A DNA stretch of 61,871 nucleotides, taken from assembly GCA_003248075.1 (NCBI GenBank), contig QJYK01000265.1:1-61871 (forward strand). The letters run 5' to 3'. Every line of letters begins with the position of its first letter. Position 1 is the stretch's first letter. This stretch comes from Gemmatimonadota bacterium (GTDB lineage Bacteria; Gemmatimonadota; Gemmatimonadetes; Longimicrobiales; Gaopeijiaceae). The notes beneath the pieces were generated by a model. The model was not told the DNA's origin, did no database searches, and saw only the letters and a list, made by a program, of their open reading frames with translations. Positions 1 through 8,104 of the stretch are shown here, one piece after another. The translations under genes were made by a program, and so were the position numbers.

Positions 1-319
1 TGCCGGCCGGCAAGGGGCCGGGGAGCGTCACACGGATCTCGGTACCGTCGGTTCCCGGCACCGCCTCCACGGCCCCGGTCTCGACCCTGGCCGCCGATGT
101 CCGGATCACGATCGAGCTCAGGGCCGGCTGCACCACGGTGGAGAACCGCAGGCGCACCTCCAGGATCGCCGTGGTGTGGGCCGAGTCCGCCGCCGGATAG
201 GCGCCCGTCAGCTCGGTATGGAATGGACGGGCATCCGCGTCCACTCTCTTCGGCGCGGCGAACAGCGCCAGGACCGGTAGTATTGCGACCGCCCCCAGGA
301 GGCGTCGCAGCACGTTCAC
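1..319 (-). CDS. CopC-domain exported protein, 3' end outside the window
   Basis: The reading frame starts with GTG at 319 and stays open to the window edge, giving 106 codons. An N-terminal hydrophobic stretch (about residues 8-24, rich in Leu, Val and Ala) is followed by a segment resembling the CopC/YobA fold. A His opens the mature part, a Pro-Ala-Asp-Ser turn follows, and the strand LEVRLRFSTVV matches the typical EVxLxFSxPV of CopC. CopC proteins are periplasmic copper-binding beta-sandwiches, often fused to CopD membrane domains, and the missing 3' part could carry one. The GTG start overlaps the TGA of the upstream aminotransferase gene by four bases (GTGA), so the two are probably co-transcribed and translationally coupled. 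Function is assigned by fold resemblance only. Confidence 0.6.
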   Translation of the reverse strand, partial: MNVLRRLLGAVAILPVLALFAAPKRVDADARPFHTELTGAYPAADSAHTTAILEVRLRFSTVVQPALSSIVIRTSAARVETGAVEAVPGTDGTEIRVTLPGPLPAG

Positions 320-1626
320 GCGGGGAGACCCTTCTTCACCACACCCGTCATCGCATCCACGAATCGGTCGAGCTCCTCGGGCCGGGTGTAGACCGAGGGC
401 GAGACCCGGATCCCCTGGAACTCGTCGTGCTTGATGGCCACCGAGATGATCCGATGCCGGTCCCACAGGTGCGCGATCAGCTGGGCCGGATCGATCCCGT
501 CGATCTGCACGTTCGCGATGCCGCATGCGAAGCCGGGTCTCAGACTCGTGTGCAGGCGAACGCGGTCGTGCTCCAGGAGAGGCTTCGCCCAATAGTCCCT
601 CAGGTACACGAGCCGGGCGTCCTTCCGGGCGGCCCCGATGCCCTGGTGGAAGGTCAGGGCTTCGCCGATGGCGAGGTAGTTCGCTGCGGGATGCGTGCCG
701 ATCTCCTCGAACTTCCGGATGTTGTCGTCCATCGCGTCGGGAGCGGCCATCAGGGGCCACACGTCCCGGATCTTCTCACGGCGCACGTAGAGGAGCCCCG
801 TCCCGTGCGGTGCGAAGAGCCACTTGTGCAGGCTCGTCGAGTAGTTGTCCACGTCGAGCTCACCGAGATCGAAGTCGAAGTGGGCGAGGGCGTGTGCGCC
901 GTCGACGATGAGGGGAATGCCGTGTCGGCGGGCCATGGCGTTGAGCTGTGTGACGGGAAGAATCTGGCCCGTCAGGTTGATCATGTGGCACGCCAGGATG
1001 GCCTTGGTCCTGGGGGTGATCGCGGACTCGAAGCGCCGCACGACCTCTGCGGGATCCTCGGCCGGCACCGGGATCTTGATCTGTCGGAGCACGATCCCCT
1101 CGCGGCGCTCCCTTTGCTTGAAGGTCGTGATCATCCGACCGTAGTCCTGCGTGGTGGTGAGCACCTCGTCACCCCGCCGCAGGTCGATCCCCAGCTGCAT
1201 CGTCTGCAGGCTCTCGGACGCATTGCGTGTGAAGGCGATCTCCTCCTTGTCGACCCCCCACTCCAGGGCCATTCGCTCGCGGACCCCCTCCCGCTGGGGC
1301 TCGAGCACCCCCCACATCGTGTAGGACGGAGCCAGGTTCGAGTAGTCGAGGTGCCGCTTCATGGCCTCCTGAACCCAACCGGGCGACGGGCTGACGCCCC
1401 CGTTGTTCAGGTTCACCAACGTCCGATCGACGGTGAAGGCCCGCCCGACCTCGAACCAGAAGTCCTCGTCGCGAGCCACCTCGGCCGGCGCCCCGGCATG
1501 GCGCCTCAGGGCTTCCGCCACGTCGCGAGCCGAAGCCCGCAGCTTCGCGGGTCGGAGCGGCAGACCGGCGGCGGCAGCTGCGGCCGGAAGCGTGATGGTG
1601 CCCATGAAGCTGCGACGCGTGTGCAT
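316..1626 (-). CDS. Tat-exported class V (PLP-dependent) aminotransferase-like protein
   Basis: 436 residues from the ATG at 1626, which has GGAG seven bases upstream. A longer open frame runs to 1689 but lacks this support. The N-terminus carries a twin-arginine motif (TRRSFMG, residues 3-9) and an Ala-rich hydrophobic core, so export by the Tat pathway is predicted. The body is a class V aminotransferase/isopenicillin N epimerase-like fold: VDGAHA near residue 241 supplies the Asp that binds the PLP ring nitrogen, and Lys268 in TSLHKWL is the expected Schiff-base lysine. The substrate is unknown; relatives include cysteine desulfurase-like and epimerase-like enzymes. It sits immediately upstream of, and overlaps, a CopC-domain gene. 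A PLP enzyme folded in the cytoplasm and then exported is consistent with Tat use. Confidence 0.85.
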   Translation of the reverse strand: MHTRRSFMGTITLPAAAAAAGLPLRPAKLRASARDVAEALRRHAGAPAEVARDEDFWFEVGRAFTVDRTLVNLNNGGVSPSPGWVQEAMKRHLDYSNLAPSYTMWGVLEPQREGVRERMALEWGVDKEEIAFTRNASESLQTMQLGIDLRRGDEVLTTTQDYGRMITTFKQRERREGIVLRQIKIPVPAEDPAEVVRRFESAITPRTKAILACHMINLTGQILPVTQLNAMARRHGIPLIVDGAHALAHFDFDLGELDVDNYSTSLHKWLFAPHGTGLLYVRREKIRDVWPLMAAPDAMDDNIRKFEEIGTHPAANYLAIGEALTFHQGIGAARKDARLVYLRDYWAKPLLEHDRVRLHTSLRPGFACGIANVQIDGIDPAQLIAHLWDRHRIISVAIKHDEFQGIRVSPSVYTRPEELDRFVDAMTGVVKKGLPA

Positions 1627-1739
1627 TTGAGAGCTCCGTGCGGGGGAAGCGCTGACCTCAGGATACGTGCGCACGGGTCCGGTGTCCAACGTCGAAAACG
1701 CCCTGCGGGCGGGCGTTCCCGAGCGGGAGCGGCCCCCGC

Positions 1740-1768
1740 TTGGACGGGTCCACCCGGTTGGCTACCTT
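1740..1768 (+). promoter_or_regulatory. Predicted promoter for the rnz-tyrA-aroA-cmk run
   Basis: TTGGAC at 1740-1745, a 17-nt spacer and TACCTT at 1763-1768, about 50 bases before the rnz start and reading away from the divergent aminotransferase gene. The -10 element has the TAnCTT form seen at six other predicted promoters in this window. Confidence 0.5.
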
Positions 1769-1818
1769 GCCGGTGCGGGGGGTAGCGCTCCCCGTGCCAC
1801 CGAATCCAGGTCGCGCGC

Positions 1819-2775
1819 ATGATCCGCCTCACCTTCCTCGGCACCGCCGCCTCAAGGCCGACCGTAGGGCGCAACGTGAGCGGCGTGGCGGTGCAGCGGG
1901 AGGGCGACCTGATGCTCTTCGACTGCGGTGAGGGGACGCAGCGCCAGATGATGCGCTTCGGGACCGGCTTCGGAGTCCGGGACATCTTCGTGACCCATCT
2001 CCACGCGGATCATTTCCTGGGGATCATCGGTCTGCTGCGCACGATGGCGCTACAGGGACGCACGGAGCCGATCTATCTCCACGGCCCCGCCCGCTGCAGG
2101 AAGGTCCTGGGCGATGCCGTCCTCCTGGGCGTGGAGCGCGTGCCCTTCGCCGTCGAGATCGCGGAGTACGCCGCGAGCGACCGGGTTTCGTTCGGCGCGT
2201 ATGCGGTCGAGGCCTTCGCGGTCGATCATGGGGTCGCCGCGCTGGGGTGGGCCCTCGTGGAAGAGGCCCGCCTGGGCCGCTTCGACGTGGAGCGGGCCCG
2301 TGAGCTCGGCGTGCCACCAGGACCCCTCTTCGGCGTGCTCCATCGGGGACAACCGGTCGAGGTGGAGGGCCGCGTCGTTCGTCCCGAAGAGGTCGTGGGC
2401 CCCCCACGACCCGGGCGTACGGTCGTGTACACGGGAGACACGAGGCCGTGCGCGACGACGGTGGCCAGGGCCCGTGGGGCGGACATCCTGATCCATGAAG
2501 CGACGTTCGGCGACGACGAGGCGGACCGCGCCCGCGAGACCGGGCACTCGACCGCTTCGGAGGCCGCGAGCGTTGCCCGGGATGCCCGGGTCGGCAAGCT
2601 TCTGATCACGCACCTTTCGGCCCGGTATTCCGACCAACCGAAGCCGCTCCAGGCGGAGGCGCGCGCGATCTTCCCGCGCACCCAGGTGGCGCACGACGGC
2701 CTCGTTCTGGAGGTGGGCCTCCAGGAGAGGCCCGAAGGTGCCCCGTCGACCGAGGCGACGCAGGTCCAGTCGTGA
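1819..2775 (+). CDS. rnz: Ribonuclease Z (tRNA 3' endonuclease)
   Basis: 318 residues, the usual length of short-form bacterial RNase Z. It removes 3' trailers from pre-tRNAs in the cytoplasm. The metallo-beta-lactamase signature THLHADH gives H60, H62, D64 and H65. Further zinc ligands or catalytic residues are H137 (VDHG), D207 (YTGDTRP), H243 (TGHST) and H265 (ITHLS). The start ATG follows a short leader from the predicted promoter at 1740-1768. The next gene begins with a GTG that overlaps the rnz stop codon. tRNAs that lack an encoded CCA would need this enzyme, and the tRNA-Arg in this window lacks one. Confidence 0.95.
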   Translation: MIRLTFLGTAASRPTVGRNVSGVAVQREGDLMLFDCGEGTQRQMMRFGTGFGVRDIFVTHLHADHFLGIIGLLRTMALQGRTEPIYLHGPARCRKVLGDAVLLGVERVPFAVEIAEYAASDRVSFGAYAVEAFAVDHGVAALGWALVEEARLGRFDVERARELGVPPGPLFGVLHRGQPVEVEGRVVRPEEVVGPPRPGRTVVYTGDTRPCATTVARARGADILIHEATFGDDEADRARETGHSTASEAASVARDARVGKLLITHLSARYSDQPKPLQAEARAIFPRTQVAHDGLVLEVGLQERPEGAPSTEATQVQS

Positions 2776-3125
2776 GCCTCCTTCCCCTCCGTCCATGGGG
2801 TGGCTCGGAGCGTTCTGACCGCCCGGACACGACCCTCACGGTGCGGCTCTCCGAGGAAGAGCGGCGTTTCCGGCTCGAGGTCCAGGCGGCGCGCTGGCGC
2901 GCGATGGAGCTTGCGCGCGCGAACTTCGGTGAGGAGGCCCGAGGGTCGCTCATCGGCGTTCGGGCGGGGGCGCCCTGGCGCGGGCTCCTGCGCCTCGCGG
3001 TTCCGTTCGAGGGGATCGACCGACAGCGCAGCCGCGAGGCTCGATTCCTGGCGATGGCCGCCGCGGACCCCGTGCTCATCCGAGTGCCTCTGTTGTTCGT
3101 GTTCTCGGCTACCGATGAACGCTGA
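2772..3125 (+). CDS. Small conserved-looking protein of unknown function
   Basis: 117 residues from a GTG that overlaps the rnz stop (GTGA). The protein has no signal peptide or membrane segment. It begins with a short basic/Pro segment, then an amphipathic, Glu/Arg-rich middle ([13 protein letters not shown], residues 24-36) likely to form a helix, and ends in a hydrophobic beta-like stretch ([11 protein letters not shown]). I do not recognise the family. The coding frame is supported by tight packing: its 5' end overlaps rnz and its 3' end overlaps the tyrA start by 11 bases. Position between rnz and the aromatic amino acid genes suggests co-transcription but not a specific role. Confidence 0.6.
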   Translation: MSLLPLRPWGGSERSDRPDTTLTVRLSEEERRFRLEVQAARWRAMELARANFGEEARGSLIGVRAGAPWRGLLRLAVPFEGIDRQRSREARFLAMAAADPVLIRVPLLFVFSATDER

Positions 3126-3966
3126 GGGTGACGGCGGCTTCCGTCGCATCGCCCTCGTAGGTCTCGGGGTCATGGGCGGAAGCCTCGCTCGGGCGCTGGG
3201 CGCGCTCCGGCACCCGCCGACGCGCGTCGGGTGGTCTCCGGTACGCGGCGAATCCCTGGAAGCGCGGTCCCAGGGAGCCCTGGACGAGGCTCCCGAGCGA
3301 CTGGAAGTCGCGATCGCCGATGCGGAGCTCGTGATCCTGGCGGTTCCCCTGGGCGCCACGGTCCGCCTTATGGACACGCTGGTTGAGGGCACGCGAGGGG
3401 ACGCCGTGGTGACGGACGTCGCCAGCCTCAAGGCCCCGGTGGCGAGGGCAGCGAGCGTCGCGGGCCTGGACGCGAGGTGGGTGGGGAGCCATCCCCTCTG
3501 CGGCAGCGCGGAGTCGGGATTCAGGGCTTCCAGCGCCGACCTGTACCGAGGTGCTCGGGTCTACCTGGTCTCGCACGCCCCCGCCGAAGCCGCGCTCGAC
3601 CGCGTGGCCGCTATGTGGCGGACCTTGGGAGCGATCCCTGAACACGTCGACGCAGCGGCGCACGACGCGAATATGGCGGCGGTCAGCCACCTGCCGCAGC
3701 TCACCGCCAACGCGTTGGCAGCGGTCCTCTCCGCGGCGGCTGTGGCCCCCGGAGCGTTGGGGCCCGGAGGAGCGGACATGACCCGCCTGGCCGGATCGTC
3801 TCCTGAGATGTGGCGCGAGATCCTGGCGGCGGAGGCCGGGGTCGGAACCTATCTGCGTGCGCTCTCCCGTGCCCTCGACGACATCGCCGGGGACCTGGAC
3901 GCCGGGGACCTGGATGCCGTGACCGCGCTCATGCGACGCACCCGGGAATGGAGGCGGGGCTCGTGA
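3115..3966 (+). CDS. tyrA: Prephenate dehydrogenase
   Basis: 283 residues from ATG 3115. An upstream extension of the frame is a shadow of the preceding gene. It catalyses NAD(P)-dependent oxidative decarboxylation of prephenate to 4-hydroxyphenylpyruvate in tyrosine synthesis. The N-terminal Rossmann loop GLGVMGGS is at residues 16-23, followed by the family's conserved GSHPLCGS segment (prephenate-binding His in SHPLCG) and a helical C-terminal dimerisation domain with SHLPQLTANAL. No ACT or chorismate mutase domain is attached, so feedback control by tyrosine through an ACT domain is not visible. It is followed by aroA with a GTGA overlap, forming a shikimate/tyrosine mini-operon. Confidence 0.9.
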   Translation: MNAEGDGGFRRIALVGLGVMGGSLARALGALRHPPTRVGWSPVRGESLEARSQGALDEAPERLEVAIADAELVILAVPLGATVRLMDTLVEGTRGDAVVTDVASLKAPVARAASVAGLDARWVGSHPLCGSAESGFRASSADLYRGARVYLVSHAPAEAALDRVAAMWRTLGAIPEHVDAAAHDANMAAVSHLPQLTANALAAVLSAAAVAPGALGPGGADMTRLAGSSPEMWREILAAEAGVGTYLRALSRALDDIAGDLDAGDLDAVTALMRRTREWRRGS

Positions 3967-5258
3967 GGATCCGGGTTCCCGGCGACAAGTCCATCACCCA
4001 GCGAGCCCTGATCCTGGCTTCGCTCGCCGACGGCACGAGCCGCCTCTCCGGCCTCCTCCATGGTGGCGACGCCGAGTCGACCGCCGGAGCGCTCCGGGCC
4101 CTCGGGGTCCCGATCGCAGGACTCCCCGTTGGCGGGGGAGAGCTCCTCGTTCCGGGGGTCGGCCTGCGGGGCCTGCGCGCCCCGGCGAGCGCGCTGGACA
4201 TGGGGAACTCGGGCACCGGCACCCGACTCCTGATGGGTGTGGTCGCGGGCACGGGCCTGAAGGCCACCTTCACCGGTGACGCCTCGCTGCGCTCCCGTCC
4301 GATGACGAGGGTGGGAGCGCCGCTCTCGGCCATGGGCGCCGCAATCCACTGGATCGAGACCGAGGACCGGCTTCCGCTCGAGATCGACGGATGCCATCCG
4401 TTGCGGCCCATCGACTGGCGGAGCCCCGTGGCCAGCGCCCAGATCAAGAGCGCGATCCTGCTCGCGGGGCTCACAGGGACGGCTTTCGCGGGGGTGACCG
4501 AGCCACGGCGCTCGCGCGACCACACCGAGCGCATGCTCGGGATCGTCGGGGCCCGCGTGGTGAGCCACCCCGGCTCCGGCGGATGGAGGGTCGAGCTACG
4601 CGACCCCCCGGAGCGGCTCGAGCCATTGGATTTCCGGGTCCCAGGCGACATCTCGTCCGCGGCGTTTCCGCTCGCCCTCGCCGCCCTGGGAGGCGCGGGG
4701 GAGGGAGTGGAGGTCACGGGGGTTGGCCTCAACCGGACGCGAACGGCCTTTCTGGACGTCCTCGCCCGCATGGGTGCCGAGGTGAGCCGCACGGTGGCCG
4801 ACAACGGCGCTTCGGGCGAGCCGATCGGGGACGTGACGGTCCGGGCCGGGGCGCTTCGGGCCGTTTCCGTCGACGAGGAGGAGGTCCCCGCACTCATCGA
4901 CGAGCTCCCTCTGGTGGCGGTGCTCGCGGCCCGCGCGGAGGGCGAGTCCTACATTCGTGGCGCCGCGGAGCTGCGTCACAAGGAATCGGACCGCATCGCC
5001 ACGGTCGTCCGGAACCTGCGCGCCCTGGGCGTCGAGGCCGACGAGCTCCCCGATGGGCTGGCGGTGAGGGGCTCCCGGCAACCGCTCGTGGGGATGGTCG
5101 AGACCCGGGGCGACCACCGGATCGCCATGGCCTTCGGGGTGCTCGCGGCGCTTCCCGGCGCGCGGATCGAGGTCGATGATCCAGGTGCCGCCAGCGTGAG
5201 CTTTCCGGGGTTCTGGGAGCTGATGGGCTCCCTGGGGGACGCCGCCCATGGCGTCTGA
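3963..5258 (+). CDS. aroA: 3-phosphoshikimate 1-carboxyvinyltransferase (EPSP synthase)
   Basis: 431 residues. I chose GTG 3963 because GGAGG lies eight bases upstream and the codon overlaps the tyrA stop (GTGA). ATG 3948 is in frame but has no good ribosome site. The enzyme transfers the enolpyruvyl group of PEP to shikimate 3-phosphate. Family motifs are present: VPGDKSITQRA near the N-terminus (phosphate/shikimate binding), LDMGNSGTGTRL (PEP loop), DELPLVAV (catalytic Asp), RHKESDR (catalytic Glu/Lys) and GDHRIAMA. The NSGTGTR loop has Thr-Gly-Thr where many enzymes have the glyphosate-contacting Gly-Thr-Ala/Thr. The 3' end overlaps cmk by 11 bases. Confidence 0.95.
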   Translation: MRIRVPGDKSITQRALILASLADGTSRLSGLLHGGDAESTAGALRALGVPIAGLPVGGGELLVPGVGLRGLRAPASALDMGNSGTGTRLLMGVVAGTGLKATFTGDASLRSRPMTRVGAPLSAMGAAIHWIETEDRLPLEIDGCHPLRPIDWRSPVASAQIKSAILLAGLTGTAFAGVTEPRRSRDHTERMLGIVGARVVSHPGSGGWRVELRDPPERLEPLDFRVPGDISSAAFPLALAALGGAGEGVEVTGVGLNRTRTAFLDVLARMGAEVSRTVADNGASGEPIGDVTVRAGALRAVSVDEEEVPALIDELPLVAVLAARAEGESYIRGAAELRHKESDRIATVVRNLRALGVEADELPDGLAVRGSRQPLVGMVETRGDHRIAMAFGVLAALPGARIEVDDPGAASVSFPGFWELMGSLGDAAHGV

Positions 5259-5952
5259 GGACGTGAGGGGTCCGGTCGTCACCCTCGACGGACCCGCGGG
5301 TTCGGGGAAGTCCACCACCGCTCGAGAGGTCGCCCGCCGGCTAGGATTCCGACACCTCGACTCGGGTGCCCTCTACCGGGCCCTCACGTTGGCGCTCCTG
5401 GACTCGGGACGCCCCGAGACGGAGTGGCCGACGATGACCGCCAGCGCCCTCCGACGGCTCGACGTCCGCATCGAGCCCGTCGGGGGAGGCTTCCGCATCC
5501 GGATCGGGGGGCGGGAGGTGGAGGACGAGCTGCGCTCCGAACGGGTCACGCGACGTGTGTCCACGCTGGCCCGGGTCCCCGCGGCGCGGGAAGCGCTGCT
5601 CGGCCTTCAGCGCGAGGCCGGCCGGGCAGGATCGCTGGTCGCCGACGGCCGGGACATGGGCACCGTCGTCTTTCCGGACGCGGAGGTGAAGATCTTCCTC
5701 GTGGCCGACCTCTCGGAGCGCGCTCGTCGACGGCTCGTCGAGCGGACCGGCCTGGAGCCCGGCCCGGCCGAGGTGGCGGCCGAGGCCGAGGCCATCGCCG
5801 AGCGTGACCGAGCCGATACGGAGCGCGCCGCGTCACCGCTGCGTCGACCGACCGGCGCCCTCGGCCTGGACACCACCGGTCTCGACTTCGAGGAGCAGGT
5901 GGAGGCCGTGGTGGCCGCCGTCCGCGCAGCGGGATCGTCGGGGAAGCGTTGA
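5248..5952 (+). CDS. cmk: Cytidylate kinase
   Basis: 234 residues from ATG 5248. It phosphorylates CMP/dCMP with ATP. The P-loop GPAGSGKST is at residues 15-23, followed by the HLDSGALYRA substrate motif and LVADGRDMGTVVFP, the typical cmk NMP-binding signature. Overlap with aroA and placement upstream of rpsA repeat the widespread aroA-cmk-rpsA order. CMP recycling matters for CMP-Kdo use, whose synthesis genes lie about 6 kb downstream. The stop codon overlaps the predicted rpsA -35 element. Confidence 0.95.
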   Translation: MASEDVRGPVVTLDGPAGSGKSTTAREVARRLGFRHLDSGALYRALTLALLDSGRPETEWPTMTASALRRLDVRIEPVGGGFRIRIGGREVEDELRSERVTRRVSTLARVPAAREALLGLQREAGRAGSLVADGRDMGTVVFPDAEVKIFLVADLSERARRRLVERTGLEPGPAEVAAEAEAIAERDRADTERAASPLRRPTGALGLDTTGLDFEEQVEAVVAAVRAAGSSGKR

Positions 5953-5978
5953 CGCCACCCCCCCGAGTCCCGTAGCTT
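5949..5978 (+). promoter_or_regulatory. Predicted rpsA promoter
   Basis: TTGACG at 5949-5954 (overlapping the cmk stop), an 18-nt spacer and TAGCTT at 5973-5978 followed by TG. A start site near 5985 would leave a leader of roughly 160 nt before rpsA. The -10 form TAnCTT recurs in the window. Confidence 0.55.
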
Positions 5979-5985
5979 TGCGGGT

Positions 5986-6006
5986 CTCGGAAGCAGGCGT
6001 TCCGAG
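5986..6006 (+). other. Hairpin at the predicted 5' end of the rpsA leader
   Basis: CTCGGAA and TTCCGAG form a perfect 7-bp stem around a 7-nt loop, placed right at the expected transcription start of rpsA. It could stabilise the 5' end or take part in S1 autoregulation. No known leader family is recognised. Confidence 0.35.
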
Positions 6007-6143
6007 TTCGTTCGCCGAGAGGCCAGGGAGGCCGCCAGCAGAGCGGATTCCGGCCTTTCTTCGTTTCACCTGTGCCCGGACGTTCCGTCCTCGGAATTCC
6101 GGCAAATCCAAAGCGGTCGCGCTCGCGCGGGCCCGAGACCGAG

Positions 6144-8093
6144 ATGTCCGACATCCAAACCCCCAACGAATCCGACCTGACTCCCGAGGATCTCACCGAG
6201 GAGGAGGGCGTGGCGATCGACGCACTCACCGGCGAGATCGTCACCGTGCTCGACGACGAGATCGAGGAGGCGCTCAACGGCATCTCGCCGGAGCTCCTCA
6301 ACGATCCGTACGGAGAGGAGCCCCTGTCGACCTCCCGAGCCGAGTTCGAGGCGCTCCTTTCCGAGTTCAACGAGGACTTCCAGGACATTCGCGAAGGCGA
6401 GATCGTGCAGGCGAGGGTCCTCCGCGTGACCGACGCCTCGGTGATCCTGGAATTCGGATTCAAGAGCGAGGGGTCCGTCGCACTCGACGAGTTCAAGGAG
6501 CCCCCGGCCGCCGGTGAGGAGGTCGAGGTTCTCCTGGAGAGCCTCGAGGACGACGACGGCGTGGTGGTGCTGTCGAAGAAGAAGGCCGACTTCCTCAGGG
6601 TCTGGGAGAAGATCCGGGAGGCTCACGAGGCCGACCGACCTGTGAAGGGAACCCTCGTTCGCAAGATCAAGGGCGGCGTCACGGTCGACCTGATGGGTGT
6701 GGACGCCTTCCTTCCGGGTTCGCAGATCGCGCTCCGTCGGGTCCCGAACATCGAGGATCTCATCGGCGAGACCTACCGCTTCAAGATCATCAAGCTCAAC
6801 AAGCGCCGGCGGAACATCGTGGTGTCCCGCCGCGTGATCCTCGAAGCCGAGCGCGAGAAGAAGCGCGAGACCCTGGTGAAGGAGCTGCTCGTCGGTCAGG
6901 TCCGCGAAGGCGTGGTCAAGAACATCACCGATTTCGGGGCGTTCATCGACCTGGGCGGTCTGGACGGCCTGCTCCACATCACCGACATGTCGTGGGGTCG
7001 CGTCGGTCATCCGACGGAGGTCGTGGAGATCGGCCAGTCGCTGGACGTCAAGGTCCTGGACATCGATTGGAACCGCGAGCGCATCTCGCTGGGGATGAAG
7101 CAGCTCCTGCCTTACCCGTGGACGGACATCGACAAGAAGTACCCGGTGGGTTCGCGTGTCCGCGGCAAGGTCGTGTCGATCACGAACTACGGCGCGTTCG
7201 TGGAGCTGGAGAAGGGTGTGGAGGGCCTCGTCCACATATCCGAGATGAGCTGGACCCGCAACGTGCGTCACCCCTCCAAGGTCGTTTCGATCGGGGAGGA
7301 GATCGAAGCCGTCGTCCTCAAGGTCGACCCGAACGACGAGAAGATCTCCCTCGGGATGAAGCAGATCGAGGAGGATCCGTGGCTGGCGCTGCCCGTAAAG
7401 TACCCGACCGGCACGAAGCTCAACGGCGTCGTCCGGAACCTGACCTCGTTCGGCGCGTTCGTGGAGATCGAGCCTGGCATCGACGGGTTGGTCCACGTCT
7501 CCGACATGAGCTGGACCAAGCGGGTGGAGCACCCTTCCGAGGTCGTCCAGAAGGGGCAGGACGTCGACGTCATGGTCCTCGATGTGGATTCCGAGAACAA
7601 GCGCATCAGTCTGGGAATCAAGCAGCTCCAGGACGATCCGTGGCCGGTCATCTCCGAGCGGTTCGCCCCCGGTGTCGAGGGTGACGCCTCGGTGGTGCGG
7701 GTCCAGGACAAGGGTGTGGTGGTTGACCTGGGCGACGACATCGAGGGCTTCGTCCCGTCATCGCACTCCGGAGTGGACGACGCCACGCGCCTCGAAGAGT
7801 ACTATGGTCCCGGAGATTCGGTGCCGGTGCGGATCATCGAGTCCGACGCAGCCAACAGGCGCATCGTCGCGGAGGTGACCGAGACGCCCCAGAGGAAGTC
7901 TCCCGAGGAGATCGCCGCCGCCAAGGCCGCGCGCGAGGCCGAGGAGGCCCGTGCGCGCAGGGCCGAGGAAGACGACGACTCTCGCCCCGTTCGAAAGCCC
8001 GCCCCGCCACCGACAGGTGATGCGCCGTCGGCGCCGGCTCCGGCCGCCAGCCCCCCCGTGGAGGAGGCTGGCACGTCGTCCGACGAGGGCTGA
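6144..8093 (+). CDS. rpsA: 30S ribosomal protein S1, six S1 domains
   Basis: 649 residues from ATG 6144; the open frame extends further upstream but without S1-like sequence. An acidic N-terminal extension of about 75 residues precedes six S1/OB repeats. The first two are divergent (VQARVLRV and VKGTLVRK), repeats 3-5 are canonical with GAFV/GAFI and GLxHxxDMSW cores and the linker ISLGMKQ or ISLGIKQ, and the sixth is degenerate. The C-terminus is an Ala/Glu/Pro-rich tail of about 70 residues, probably disordered. S1 unwinds and delivers structured mRNA to the 30S subunit. The acidic N-terminus is longer than in E. coli S1. Confidence 0.95.
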   Translation: MSDIQTPNESDLTPEDLTEEEGVAIDALTGEIVTVLDDEIEEALNGISPELLNDPYGEEPLSTSRAEFEALLSEFNEDFQDIREGEIVQARVLRVTDASVILEFGFKSEGSVALDEFKEPPAAGEEVEVLLESLEDDDGVVVLSKKKADFLRVWEKIREAHEADRPVKGTLVRKIKGGVTVDLMGVDAFLPGSQIALRRVPNIEDLIGETYRFKIIKLNKRRRNIVVSRRVILEAEREKKRETLVKELLVGQVREGVVKNITDFGAFIDLGGLDGLLHITDMSWGRVGHPTEVVEIGQSLDVKVLDIDWNRERISLGMKQLLPYPWTDIDKKYPVGSRVRGKVVSITNYGAFVELEKGVEGLVHISEMSWTRNVRHPSKVVSIGEEIEAVVLKVDPNDEKISLGMKQIEEDPWLALPVKYPTGTKLNGVVRNLTSFGAFVEIEPGIDGLVHVSDMSWTKRVEHPSEVVQKGQDVDVMVLDVDSENKRISLGIKQLQDDPWPVISERFAPGVEGDASVVRVQDKGVVVDLGDDIEGFVPSSHSGVDDATRLEEYYGPGDSVPVRIIESDAANRRIVAEVTETPQRKSPEEIAAAKAAREAEEARARRAEEDDDSRPVRKPAPPPTGDAPSAPAPAASPPVEEAGTSSDEG

Positions 8094-8104
8094 GGTCGGA
8101 CCCT

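Noticed and set aside
97-1785. 562-residue plus-strand open frame over the aminotransferase
   Set aside because: It has no recognisable motif and runs antisense to a clear PLP enzyme and a CopC frame.
3885-3925. Short tandem repeat at the end of tyrA
   Set aside because: It merely encodes DLDAGDLDA within a charged tail and has no sign of expansion beyond two units.
6066-7532. 488-residue minus-strand open frame opposite rpsA
   Set aside because: A His/Asp/Leu-repeat composition mirrors the S1 repeats on the other strand. rpsA is certain.
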